A program made the position numbers and the translations under genes. From Sphingobium sp. SYK-6 (GTDB lineage Bacteria; Pseudomonadota; Alphaproteobacteria; Sphingomonadales; Sphingomonadaceae), in the NCBI RefSeq assembly GCF_000283515.1, contig NC_015976.1:2636501-2700500 (forward strand): DNA of 64,000 bases, in the 5' to 3' direction. Shown in pieces: positions 48,026-55,874 of the stretch. How positions within the stretch are numbered: position 1 is the stretch's first letter; the number at the start of each line of letters is the position of its first letter. The notes under the pieces are model-generated. The model ran no database searches. It had not been told where the DNA came from and worked only from the letters and a program-made list of their open reading frames with translations.

Positions 48026-48571
48026 ATGAACAAGCCTGAGGTGAAGATGACGGCTCCTCCCAGTCAGGAGCGCAAGATTGTCAACGTCCCCGAACTCTTT
48101 CCGGACCTGATCGCGAAGCATGCCCATCCCGGGCGGTTCGTCCATTATGACGAGAAGGACAGTCCCTGGGTCCCCTTCGGCGAGAATGCGGCGATCAAGC
48201 ACCTGCTCTTCGACACGCGCCACAACATCTATTCCAACATCCTCTGGATGAAGGGGCCGGCCGTGGTCGGCACGCACAAGCACCGGGGCTATGTGGTGAT
48301 GATGTGCCTGGAAGGCAGCGTCCATTATCTCGAATATGACTGGCTCGCGACGCCCGGCTGCTTCATCTACGAAACGCCCGGCGAGGCCCACACGCTGGTC
48401 ACCGACCATCCCGAGGGCTGCAAGCTGTTCGGCTGGATGCAGGGGCCCAACGAGTTCTACGATCCCGACGGCAATCTCGTCATGACCGCCGATGTCTGGT
48501 GGTTCATGGATCATTACGAGAGCTACTGCCGCGAGCACGGCATCCCGCTCAATCCCGAACTCTATCTCTGA
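48026..48571 (+). CDS. 2,4'-dihydroxyacetophenone dioxygenase family cupin
   Basis: A 181-aa cupin resembling 2,4'-dihydroxyacetophenone dioxygenase, a non-heme iron enzyme that cleaves the bond between carbonyl and hydroxymethyl carbons to give 4-hydroxybenzoate and formate. Candidate iron ligands are His84 and His86 ('GTHKHRGY') and His122 ('GEAHTLV'); 'CLEGSVHYLEYDW' carries nearby Glu residues. The spacing agrees with what I recall for the known enzyme. The ATG 48026 follows AGGAGAGAGACC. In context a likely substrate is a hydroxyacetophenone from lignin, e.g. 2-hydroxyacetovanillone, yielding vanillate. That is an inference. Confidence 0.82.
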   Translation: MNKPEVKMTAPPSQERKIVNVPELFPDLIAKHAHPGRFVHYDEKDSPWVPFGENAAIKHLLFDTRHNIYSNILWMKGPAVVGTHKHRGYVVMMCLEGSVHYLEYDWLATPGCFIYETPGEAHTLVTDHPEGCKLFGWMQGPNEFYDPDGNLVMTADVWWFMDHYESYCREHGIPLNPELYL

Positions 48572-48616
48572 CGCCGCGCGCGCCAATCCCGTCGCCTATC
48601 CTTTCGAAAGGACATC

Positions 48617-49453
48617 ATGGTGAGCCACCCTCCCAAAGCGCTCGAACAGTTCGACATTGCCGGCCGCAGTGCCATCGTGACCGGTGCCGCCTCCGGCATC
48701 GGCCTTGCCTATGCCGAGACCATGGCCGAGGCCGGCGCCCGCGTGACGCTCACCGATGTGGACGGCGCGGCGGCGGAGCGCGAGGCGGCGCGGTTGCGCG
48801 CGGAAGGATATGATGCGCGCGCCGCTCAGCTCGACGTCTCCGACCGTGCACGCACCACGCAGGTCTTCGACGAGCATGAAGCGGCCTATGGCGGCCTCGA
48901 TATCGCTTTCGCCAATGCGGGCGTCGGCATCGGGCCCGGCTTCTGGGACCCCAACGGCCACCGCGCACCCGATGGCCAGGTGGACAGCTACAATCCCGAA
49001 TATTGGGACCGGATCATCGCCATCAATCTCACCGGTGCCTACAACACGATGCGCGATGCCGTCCGGCTGATGAAGAAGGGCGGCAAGGGCGGATCGATCA
49101 TCGCCACCTCATCCAACGCAGCCGTCATCTGCGAGGCGATCGTCCCCCTGCCCTACATGCCCGCCAAGGCCGGCGTCAGCCACATGGTGAAGCATCTCGC
49201 CTTCGAGCTGGCGGAATATCATATCCGGGTGAACGCCATCCTGCCCGGCCCCTTCGTCACCAACATCGCCGATGGCTCGCTCAAGGACCCGGTGGTGCGC
49301 GAGGCGTGGGACAAGTCGACGCCGATGGGCCGCATCGCCGAACCCTACCAGATCAAGCCGCTCGCGCTCTATCTCGCCTCGGATGCAGCGAGCTACGTCA
49401 CGGGTGCACAGATGTTGATTGACGGCGGCATGGCGCTGGGGAAATTCCACTAG
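48617..49453 (+). CDS. Short-chain dehydrogenase/reductase
   Basis: A 278-aa classical SDR. The NAD(P)-binding motif is 'VTGAASGIGLAYAE' (~21-34), Asp after beta-2 ('LTDVDG') favours NAD+, 'FANAGVGIG' is the NAG-type motif, the Ser is in 'ATSSNAAV', and Tyr-x3-Lys is 'YMPAK' (~179-183). An insertion 'WDPNGHRAPDGQVDSYNPEYW' (~115-135; quoted in part: WDPNGHRAPDGQ) resembles carveol-dehydrogenase-like SDRs. It sits between the cupin and an aryl-alcohol dehydrogenase, so an aryl carbinol is a plausible substrate. Confidence 0.88.
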   Translation: MVSHPPKALEQFDIAGRSAIVTGAASGIGLAYAETMAEAGARVTLTDVDGAAAEREAARLRAEGYDARAAQLDVSDRARTTQVFDEHEAAYGGLDIAFANAGVGIGPGFWDPNGHRAPDGQVDSYNPEYWDRIIAINLTGAYNTMRDAVRLMKKGGKGGSIIATSSNAAVICEAIVPLPYMPAKAGVSHMVKHLAFELAEYHIRVNAILPGPFVTNIADGSLKDPVVREAWDKSTPMGRIAEPYQIKPLALYLASDAASYVTGAQMLIDGGMALGKFH

Positions 49454-49522
49454 TCGCAAGCCGCGCGCCGCCACTGGCCGGACCGGCCATACGGGCCTGC
49501 ACGGCAAGCCAAGGAGCAAGAC

Positions 49523-50641
49523 ATGACCACGACCACCCGCGCCGCCATCTGCTATGGGGCGGAAAAGCCCTTCTCCATAGAGGATGTCACGCTGGACGAT
49601 CCGCGCGAGGACGAAGTGCTGGTGCGCATCCACGCCTGCGGCATCTGCCATACCGACATGGCCGCGCGCGACAGCCAGATCCCGACGCCGTTGCCGATGG
49701 TGCTGGGCCATGAGGGTGCGGGCGTGGTCGAGAAGGTCGGTGCGGCAATCACGCATGTGAAGCCGGGTGACCGCGTCATCATGAGCTTCAACAGCTGCGG
49801 CCATTGCCCCTCCTGCGCCATCGACCGGCCGACCTACTGCTATAATTTCGTGCCGGAGAACTGGACCGGCAAGCGCGCCGACGGGAGCGCGACCGCGCAT
49901 CAGGACGGGACGGACGTCAACGCCAATTTCTTCGGCCAGTCCTCTTTCGCCGCCCACGCGCTGGCGCATGCCCGCAATGTGGTGAAAGTGCCCGAGAGCG
50001 CGGCCGCTATTCCCCTCGCGACGCTGGCACCGCTGGGCTGCGGGCTGATGACCGGTGCGGGCGCCGTGCTGCGCAGCATGAATGTGCGCGCGGGCATGCC
50101 GATCGCTATCTTCGGGTCGGGCGCGGTCGGCCTCGCCGCGGTGATGGCGGCGAAGATCGCCGGGGCGAACCCGATCATCGCCGTCGACGTGCATGACAAT
50201 CGCCTTGCCCTCGCTCGCGAGATGGGCGCGACGCACAGCATCAACGGCAGGACGCAGAATGCCGTGGAGGAAATCCGCAGGATCTCCCCGCAGGGCCTGG
50301 CCTATGCCTTCGACACGACGGGCCTAAAGTCCATCATCGAGCAGGCCTTCGGGCTGCTGCTGCCGCTGGGTGTGCTGGGCCTTGTCGGCGCCTCGGCTCC
50401 CACGGAAATGCTGAACTTCAACGAATCCAGCCTGATGGGCGGCGGCAAGCGGGTGATCGGCATCCTCGGCGGCGATTCCGATCTCCAGACCTTCCTGCCG
50501 GAGCTGATCGAGCACCATCTCGCGGGGCGCTTCCCCCACGAGCGCCTGATCCGCACCTTCCCCTTCAGCCAGATCAACGAGGCTTTCCATGCCGGCGAGA
50601 GCGGCGAAGTGGTGAAGCCCGTGCTGGTGATGGAAGACTGA
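49523..50641 (+). CDS. Zinc-dependent aryl-alcohol dehydrogenase (XylB-like)
   Basis: A 372-aa medium-chain dehydrogenase. Catalytic zinc ligands are in 'CGICHTD' and 'GHEGAGVVEKVG', structural-zinc cysteines in 'CGHCPSCAIDRPTYC', and the NAD motif is 'IFGSGAVGLAAVMAAK'. The overall pattern ('PLGCGLMTGAGAVLRSM', 'FPFSQINEAFHAGESGEVVKPVL', quoted in part) matches benzyl/aryl-alcohol dehydrogenases of the XylB type, which oxidise benzyl alcohols to aldehydes. The ATG 49523 follows AAGGAG. It would link vanillyl-type alcohols and aldehydes in this cluster. Confidence 0.9.
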   Translation: MTTTTRAAICYGAEKPFSIEDVTLDDPREDEVLVRIHACGICHTDMAARDSQIPTPLPMVLGHEGAGVVEKVGAAITHVKPGDRVIMSFNSCGHCPSCAIDRPTYCYNFVPENWTGKRADGSATAHQDGTDVNANFFGQSSFAAHALAHARNVVKVPESAAAIPLATLAPLGCGLMTGAGAVLRSMNVRAGMPIAIFGSGAVGLAAVMAAKIAGANPIIAVDVHDNRLALAREMGATHSINGRTQNAVEEIRRISPQGLAYAFDTTGLKSIIEQAFGLLLPLGVLGLVGASAPTEMLNFNESSLMGGGKRVIGILGGDSDLQTFLPELIEHHLAGRFPHERLIRTFPFSQINEAFHAGESGEVVKPVLVMED

Positions 50642-50729
50642 ACCTATCGTTCGCGCGCGCCGGCAAGGGCAGCCCTGCAAGAGGCCGCCCCCGGGCACGC
50701 GCCGAACATGCCGAGAGGATGACACAGAT

Positions 50730-51737
50730 ATGCGCGCCGCCATCATGCAGGGCCTGAACAAGCCCCTTCGCGTGGATACGCTTCCCGATCCCGTGCCCGG
50801 CGAAGGCGAGCTGGTGGTGAAGGTCGGCCGCTGCGGCATCTGCGGCTCCGACCTGCACATGACGGAAGACCCTGGCTACGGGAAAGGCGCGGGCGACGTG
50901 CTTGGCCACGAGTTCGCCGGCGAGATCGTCGCTCTGGGCAAGGGCGTCACCGGTTTTCGCACCGGCGAGCTTGTCTCGGTCAGTCCGCTCAGGAGCTGCG
51001 GGCACTGCGCGGCCTGCCGGGCGGGCGATGTCGCCTGGTGCGCGCAGTTCGGACTGCAGGCGGGCGGCTATGCGGAATATGCGCTCACCCGCCCCAATCA
51101 GTGCGTGAAGCTCCCCGATACGCTCAGCCTTGCGGACGGCGCCATCGTCGAACCGCTGGCCGTGGCACGGCACGGCATTGCCTTGTCCGGCATCCGCGCG
51201 GGCGACCGGGTGCTGGTGCTGGGCGCCGGGCCGATCGGCCTCGCCGTGGCCTTCTGGGCCCGCCGGGCCGGCGCGGCGGCCGTGATCGTGCAGGACATCG
51301 CCGACTGGCAGCGCGAGCGCGCGCTCATCATGGGCGCGACCGGTTTCATCGTCGACCGGGACGATCCGGTGGGTGCCGCGACCCGCGCGCTCGGCGGCCC
51401 GGCGGACATCGTGTTCGAGTGCGTCGGCGTGCCCGGCCTCATCGCGCAGGCCGTGCAGCAGGTGCGCCCGCGCGGCACCATCCTGCTGCTTGGCCTGTGC
51501 AACCAGCCCGACACGTTCAACAGCTTCGCCATGCTTTCCAAGGAGATCCGGCTGGTCACCTCGGCCTTCTTCACGCAGGGCGAATATGAGGCGGCGCTTG
51601 ACGCGCTGGACCGGGGCGCCGCCGAACCGCGCGCGCTCGTGACCGAAACGATCAGCCTCGCCCGGACGCCGGAGATCTTCGAAAGCCTCAAGCGCCGCAC
51701 GCATCAGTGCAAGGTGATGATCGCACCGGGCGAATAG
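50730..51737 (+). CDS. Zinc-binding alcohol dehydrogenase family protein (sorbitol/threonine dehydrogenase-like)
   Basis: A 335-aa medium-chain dehydrogenase. Catalytic-zinc motifs are 'CGICGSDLH' and 'GHEFAGEIVALG', structural-zinc cysteines 'CGHCAACRAGDVAWC', and the coenzyme motif 'VLGAGPIGLAVAFWARRAGA'. It differs from the XylB-like neighbour and resembles polyol/threonine/2,3-butanediol dehydrogenases, so a secondary alcohol or vicinal diol is a plausible substrate, such as an aryl ethanediol or glycerol-type side chain. The ATG 50730 has GAGAGGATGACACAGAT upstream. It is 88 bp after the previous gene in the same series. Confidence 0.87.
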   Translation: MRAAIMQGLNKPLRVDTLPDPVPGEGELVVKVGRCGICGSDLHMTEDPGYGKGAGDVLGHEFAGEIVALGKGVTGFRTGELVSVSPLRSCGHCAACRAGDVAWCAQFGLQAGGYAEYALTRPNQCVKLPDTLSLADGAIVEPLAVARHGIALSGIRAGDRVLVLGAGPIGLAVAFWARRAGAAAVIVQDIADWQRERALIMGATGFIVDRDDPVGAATRALGGPADIVFECVGVPGLIAQAVQQVRPRGTILLLGLCNQPDTFNSFAMLSKEIRLVTSAFFTQGEYEAALDALDRGAAEPRALVTETISLARTPEIFESLKRRTHQCKVMIAPGE

Positions 51738-51783
51738 CCCCACCCCCGCAGGGACCGGAATGGCGCTTTCGGGCCACTATTTC

Positions 51784-51816
51784 CTTCGCATATGTGATCG
51801 CTTCATATACGGCGAA
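51784..51816. promoter_or_regulatory. Degenerate operator-like sites before the benzoylformate decarboxylase-like gene
   Basis: CTTCGCATATGTGA (51784-51797) and CTTCATATACGGCGAA (51801-51816) resemble the perfect palindrome at 58053-58070 (core CTTCGTATATACGAAG) in a less perfect form. They lie 45-77 bp before the ATG at 51861, in a 123-bp gap that is AT-rich for this genome. Confidence 0.35.
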
Positions 51817-51860
51817 CCCGGAATCAAGAACCATGAGTCTCGGGTAAGCGGAGTAAGGAC

Positions 51861-53477
51861 ATGACGGCACGCGGTCTGACGGTGGAAAAACCAGCACGGG
51901 CGGAAGGCCCCACGGTGCGCGATGCGGTGATGACCCTGCTGCGCGATCTCGGCATGACCACCCTGTTCGGCAATCCCGGCTCCACCGAGCTTCCGCTGTT
52001 TCGCGACATGCCGCAGGATTTTCGCTATATCCTCGGCCTGCAGGAAAGCGTCGTCGTGGGCATGGCGGACGGTTTCGCACAGATGAGCGGCAATGCCGCC
52101 TTCGTGAACCTGCACAGCTCGGCCGGCACGGGCCATGCGCTGGGCAATATCTTCACGGCCTTTCGCAACCAGACGCCGCTGGTCATCACCGCCGGGCAGC
52201 AGGCGCGCAGCATCTTCCCCTACGATCCCTTCCTCTATGCCGAGCGCGCCACGGAATTTCCGCAGCCCTTCGTCAAGTGGACCTGCGAGCCGGCCCGCGC
52301 CGAGGACGTGCCACTCGCGATCCTGCGCGCCTATCACATGGCGATGCAGGCACCGCGCGGCCCGGTGTTCGTCTCCGTGCCCATCGATGACTGGGATCGT
52401 GCCTGCACGCCCATCGACGTCTCGACCGTCTCGCAGGACGTGATGGCCTCGCCCGCGCTGATCGGCGCGGCCGCCGAAGCGCTCGACAAGGCAAGGTCGC
52501 CGGTCATCGTGGCTGGCGCAGGCGTGGGCCGCGAGAATGCGCGCGCCGCGCTCGCCAAGCTCGCCGAGGCGCACAAGGCGCGTGTCTTCGTCGCGCCGAT
52601 GGCCGCGCGCGCGGTGTTCCCGGAGGATCACCCGCTGTTCGCCGGTTTCCTCCCGGCCTCGCGCGAGGCGGTCGTCTCCGCGCTCAAGGGGCATGATCTG
52701 GTGCTGGTGCTGGGCGCGCCGGTCTTCACTTATCATGTCGAGGGCTTCGGCCCTTATGTGCCCGAGGGGGCCTCGCTCATCCAGATCGTCGATGACCCGT
52801 CGGTCGCCGCCCGCACGCCGGTGGGCACGGCGATCATCGGCAATGTCGCCGACGCCATCGCCCGGCTGAGTGCCGCCACGAGCCCCGCCCCACCGCGCGC
52901 CGTGCCGGACGCCGCTCTCCCCGCGCCCAATGTCGTGGGCAGCGGAACGGCCATCGAGGAAGCATTGCTGATGCAGCAGCTCGCGACGCTGCGCCCGAAA
53001 GGCATCATCATCAGCGAGGAAGCACCCAGCACGCGCGGGCCGATGCATGATCATTTCCCGATCCGGCTCGAGGACGAGTTCATGGCAACGGCGAGCGGCG
53101 GCCTGGGCTTCGCGCTGCCGGCCGCGGTCGGCGCAGCGATCGCGCAGCCCGATCGCACGGTTCTCTGCCTGCTCGGTGACGGATCGTCCATGTATTCGAT
53201 CCAGGGTCTGTGGACGGCCGCCGAGATGGGCCTCGATGTGCGCTTCCTCATCGTCAACAATGGCGGCTATGCCGCGCTCGACCAGTTCGGCGCGCTGTTC
53301 GACATCGAAGTGGTGGGAAGCAAGCTGCCCGGCCTCGATTTCGTGAAGATCGCCGAGGGCATGGGCGTACCGGGCGCGCGTGTCTCGACCGTCGATGCGC
53401 TCGACGAGGCGATCCGCGAACTGTTCGCCGGAAAGGGCCCGCGACTGCTCGAAGTCGTGGTCCAGCGCCCGGCATGA
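51861..53477 (+). CDS. Benzoylformate decarboxylase-like ThDP enzyme
   Basis: A 538-aa thiamine diphosphate enzyme that would decarboxylate aryl alpha-keto acids to aryl aldehydes. All functional residues of Pseudomonas putida benzoylformate decarboxylase appear to be kept: Ser41 ('GNPGSTELP'), cofactor Glu62 ('LQESVVVG'), His85 ('LHSSAGTG') and a His near 292 ('VFTYHVEG'). The ThDP/Mg motif is 'LLGDGSSMYSIQGLWTAAEM' to 'NNGG'. In this cluster vanilloylformate or syringoylformate would be logical substrates, giving vanillin or syringaldehyde; that is inference. An 123-bp gap with operator-like sites precedes it. Confidence 0.9.
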   Translation: MTARGLTVEKPARAEGPTVRDAVMTLLRDLGMTTLFGNPGSTELPLFRDMPQDFRYILGLQESVVVGMADGFAQMSGNAAFVNLHSSAGTGHALGNIFTAFRNQTPLVITAGQQARSIFPYDPFLYAERATEFPQPFVKWTCEPARAEDVPLAILRAYHMAMQAPRGPVFVSVPIDDWDRACTPIDVSTVSQDVMASPALIGAAAEALDKARSPVIVAGAGVGRENARAALAKLAEAHKARVFVAPMAARAVFPEDHPLFAGFLPASREAVVSALKGHDLVLVLGAPVFTYHVEGFGPYVPEGASLIQIVDDPSVAARTPVGTAIIGNVADAIARLSAATSPAPPRAVPDAALPAPNVVGSGTAIEEALLMQQLATLRPKGIIISEEAPSTRGPMHDHFPIRLEDEFMATASGGLGFALPAAVGAAIAQPDRTVLCLLGDGSSMYSIQGLWTAAEMGLDVRFLIVNNGGYAALDQFGALFDIEVVGSKLPGLDFVKIAEGMGVPGARVSTVDALDEAIRELFAGKGPRLLEVVVQRPA

Positions 53478-53558
53478 GCATGTGCCTTGTGCGCAGCATC
53501 GCCTGCAGCAAATGCGGGCCTGCGCACGGCACGACCATAATCACAGGAGAGCGATAAC

Positions 53559-54437
53559 ATGGCCAAGACCTTCATCACCTGCGCGATCACCGGCGCCTCC
53601 CCGATGCCCAAGCATCCCAATTTCCCCTTCCGTCCGGAACATGTCGCGCAGGAAGCGCTCGACGCGGCGGCGGCCGGCGCCTCGATCATCCATGTCCATG
53701 TGCGCAACGGCGCGGACGGCACGCCGAGCCAGGAACTTGAGGATTATCGCAAGGTCGTGGGCCTCATCCGCGAGAAGAACACCGACGTAATCCTGAACGT
53801 CACCACCGGGCCCGGCTGCATGTGGTTCCCCAAGAGCGCCGAGGAGCCGGCCGTGCCGGACATGGAAAAGACGCTGATGTTCACGGCCGAGCGGCGCATC
53901 GAGCATATCCTCGAGCTCAAGCCGGACATGTGCACGCTCGACATCTGCACGATGAACCTGTGGGGCGGCATCGCGATGAACCTGGAGATGATCGTCGGCA
54001 AGATGGGCACCATGTTGCAGGATGCGGGCGTGCTCACCGAGATCGAATGCTTCGAGGCCGGGGATTTCGTGTTCGCGGACGATCTGATGGCCAAGGGCCT
54101 CATCCCGAAGAACTCGCCCTTCACCTTCGTGCTCGGCACGAAATACGGCCTGCCCGCCACGCCCGAGGCCATGATGTATTCCAGGAACCAGATCCCGCGC
54201 GGCGCGCACTTCACCGGTTTCGGCGTCTCGCGGCACAGCTTCCCCATGGCCGCGCAGTCCGTGCTGCTCGGCGGGCACATGCGCGTCGGCTTCGAGGACA
54301 CGATCTACCTGCGCAAGGGTGTGCTCGCGAACAGCAATGCCGAGCTGGTCGAATGGGGCGCGGACATCGTGAACAAGCTGGGCGGTGAAGTGGCCACCCC
54401 GGGCGAGACGCGCGAGATGCTCGGCCTCAAGGGCTGA
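53559..54437 (+). CDS. BKACE-family (DUF849) beta-keto acid cleavage enzyme
   Basis: A 292-aa zinc TIM-barrel enzyme that condenses acetyl-CoA with a beta-keto acid and splits it to acetoacetate and an acyl-CoA (or the equivalent exchange). The metal motif is intact: His45 and His47 ('IIHVHVRNG') and Glu246 ('VGFEDTIYL'). Other family marks are 'TTGPGCMWFPKS' and 'GGHMRVGFED'. The ATG 53559 follows AGGAGAGCGATAAC. Next to a benzoylformate decarboxylase-like gene, a likely substrate is an aroylacetate such as vanilloylacetate, the C6-C3 lignin intermediate. From memory, SYK-6 converts vanilloylacetate in an acetyl-CoA-dependent way. Confidence 0.88.
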   Translation: MAKTFITCAITGASPMPKHPNFPFRPEHVAQEALDAAAAGASIIHVHVRNGADGTPSQELEDYRKVVGLIREKNTDVILNVTTGPGCMWFPKSAEEPAVPDMEKTLMFTAERRIEHILELKPDMCTLDICTMNLWGGIAMNLEMIVGKMGTMLQDAGVLTEIECFEAGDFVFADDLMAKGLIPKNSPFTFVLGTKYGLPATPEAMMYSRNQIPRGAHFTGFGVSRHSFPMAAQSVLLGGHMRVGFEDTIYLRKGVLANSNAELVEWGADIVNKLGGEVATPGETREMLGLKG

Positions 54438-54469
54438 GCGACGGCGCATTGCCGGGAGGGGGCGGAAAC

Positions 54470-55219
54470 ATGATCCAGAAGGTGGACTCGTCGTCGGTCA
54501 AGTCGGCGACGCGCACGCTCGATATCCTCGAGTTCGTGGTCGGCTGCGGCCGGGCCGTCAGCGCCGCCGAGATCGCGGCGGCCCTCGCGATCCCGGTGAG
54601 CAGCCTCTCCTATCTGCTCGGCACGCTGGTCGAGCGGGGCTATCTCACCCGCAACGGCCGCCTCCATTTGCCGGGGCCGGCGCTTGCGCGCCTGAGTGCC
54701 GGGGAACGCAGCGCGACACTGGCGGAGCGCGTTTATCCCGTCGTCCGCTCGGTCTCGCTACAGCTCAACGAGACGGCCTCCTTCTTCGTGCGGCATGGCC
54801 ATGAGATGGAAGCCATCACGGGCGAAGTCGCGCCGCAAGCCCTGCGCTATACGATCGAGGTGGGGCGGCCCGTGCCGCTCCATGCCTTCGCGGCCGGCAA
54901 GGCCATTCTCGCGACGTTCGACGAAGCGGAGCTGAACGCCTATTTCGCCGCCAGCCGCCGCGATGCCTTCACCGCCCACACCCTGACCAGCGAGGCCGAC
55001 CTGCGCCGGGAAGTGGCCGCCATCGCCCGCACCGGCACCGCCCGCACCATCGAAGAGTATACGCCCGGCATCATCGGCATCGGCCGCGCGGTCATTTCCG
55101 GCGGGCAATTGCTGGGCGCGATCAGCGTGGCGATCCCGGCCGCACGCACGACCCCGCAGCTTGAGGAACGGGCCATCCAGATGCTCCAGCGCGCTGCCGA
55201 AGCGCTTGGCGACCGCTGA
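54470..55219 (+). CDS. IclR-family transcriptional regulator (possible DesX-type)
   Basis: A 249-aa regulator with an N-terminal winged helix (~10-75: 'SATRTLDILEFVVGCGRAVS', 'LAIPVSSLSYLLGTLVERGYL') and a C-terminal GAF-like effector domain ('VPLHAFAAGKAILATF', 'ARTIEEYTPGIIGIGRAVI'). I chose ATG 54470, preceded by a strong GGGAGG, over the in-frame TTG at 54449. I recall that syringate O-demethylase desA in SYK-6 is controlled by an IclR-type regulator named DesX; desA lies 0.7 kb away here, so this is a candidate equivalent. Effectors are probably aromatic acids. Confidence 0.88.
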   Translation: MIQKVDSSSVKSATRTLDILEFVVGCGRAVSAAEIAAALAIPVSSLSYLLGTLVERGYLTRNGRLHLPGPALARLSAGERSATLAERVYPVVRSVSLQLNETASFFVRHGHEMEAITGEVAPQALRYTIEVGRPVPLHAFAAGKAILATFDEAELNAYFAASRRDAFTAHTLTSEADLRREVAAIARTGTARTIEEYTPGIIGIGRAVISGGQLLGAISVAIPAARTTPQLEERAIQMLQRAAEALGDR

Positions 55220-55232
55220 AGGCGCGGGCCCC

Positions 55233-55547
55233 GTGAACCTGCTCCACCCCCTGCCCCTGGCACGGCATGAGGAGAGCTTCACGGATATCCTCGCCCGGCC
55301 CGGCCTGCGCATCGAGCGGATCGTCTCGCATGGCCAGGTCACGCCGCCCGACGCGCCCTATGACCAGTCCCACGAGGAATGGGTCCTGTTGCTTGCCGGC
55401 GCCGCGCGGCTGTGGCTGGAGGATCACGGCGAGGTCGCGCTCGAGCCGGGCGACAGCCTGCTCATCCCGGCCCATGTCCGCCATCGCGTCATCTATACGC
55501 AGGCCGACCCGCCCACTATATGGCTTGCCGTCCATCTGGAGGGCTGA
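55233..55547 (+). CDS. Small cupin-domain protein
   Basis: A 104-aa single-domain cupin: motif 1 around 'SHEEWVLLLAGAARLWLED' and motif 2 'LEPGDSLLIPAHVRHRVIYT' with candidate ligands His and Glu in 'SHEE' and His in 'HVRHRV'. GTG 55233 is the only sensible start, 14 bp after the IclR stop. Such small cupins act as sugar isomerases, dioxygenases or metal-binding sensors; I cannot decide. It is followed 4 bp later by the DUF4169 gene, making an IclR-cupin-DUF4169 run. Confidence 0.78.
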   Translation: MNLLHPLPLARHEESFTDILARPGLRIERIVSHGQVTPPDAPYDQSHEEWVLLLAGAARLWLEDHGEVALEPGDSLLIPAHVRHRVIYTQADPPTIWLAVHLEG

Positions 55548-55551
55548 GGCC

Positions 55552-55761
55552 ATGGCCGAGATCATCAATCTGCGCATGGCCCGCAAGGCGAAGAAGCGCG
55601 CCGACGCCGCGCAGCAGGCGGCCGAAAACCGGGCGAAGTTCGGGCGAACCAAAGAGCGCAAGCAGCAGGAGCGCATGGCAGCCGAGCGCGCGGCACGCAC
55701 CATCGAGAGCGCGCGACGCGAAGGCCCGGCTGCCGAGGCGCCGCCGCGCGAGGACGACTGA
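55552..55761 (+). CDS. DUF4169 family protein
   Basis: A 69-aa, highly charged, helical protein starting 'MAEIINLRMARKAKKRADAA'. Alphaproteobacterial DUF4169 proteins begin the same way, with '(D/E)IINLR.ARK.K.RA' and a following 'NRAKFGRTK'. Function unknown; size and charge suggest nucleic-acid or ribosome association. It begins 4 bp after the cupin stop and is the last plus-strand gene before the convergent desA. Confidence 0.8.
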   Translation: MAEIINLRMARKAKKRADAAQQAAENRAKFGRTKERKQQERMAAERAARTIESARREGPAAEAPPREDD

Positions 55762-55816
55762 GGCCAGCCGTCCCTCGCGCCCATGATCGGGCGCTCGGGA
55801 TATGCGGACAAGCGAA

Positions 55817-55842
55817 CGGCCGCCGAATCGCTCCGGCGGCCG
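55817..55842 (-). terminator. Terminator hairpin downstream of desA (convergent with the DUF4169 gene)
   Basis: Perfect 9-bp arms CGGCCGCCG and CGGCGGCCG with an 8-nt loop, lying 33 bp beyond the desA stop. As a symmetrical stem it could also stop transcription from the plus-strand gene run. Confidence 0.7.
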
Positions 55843-55874
55843 CCTGTCATGCGCTTTCTGGCGAACCGGCCCGA

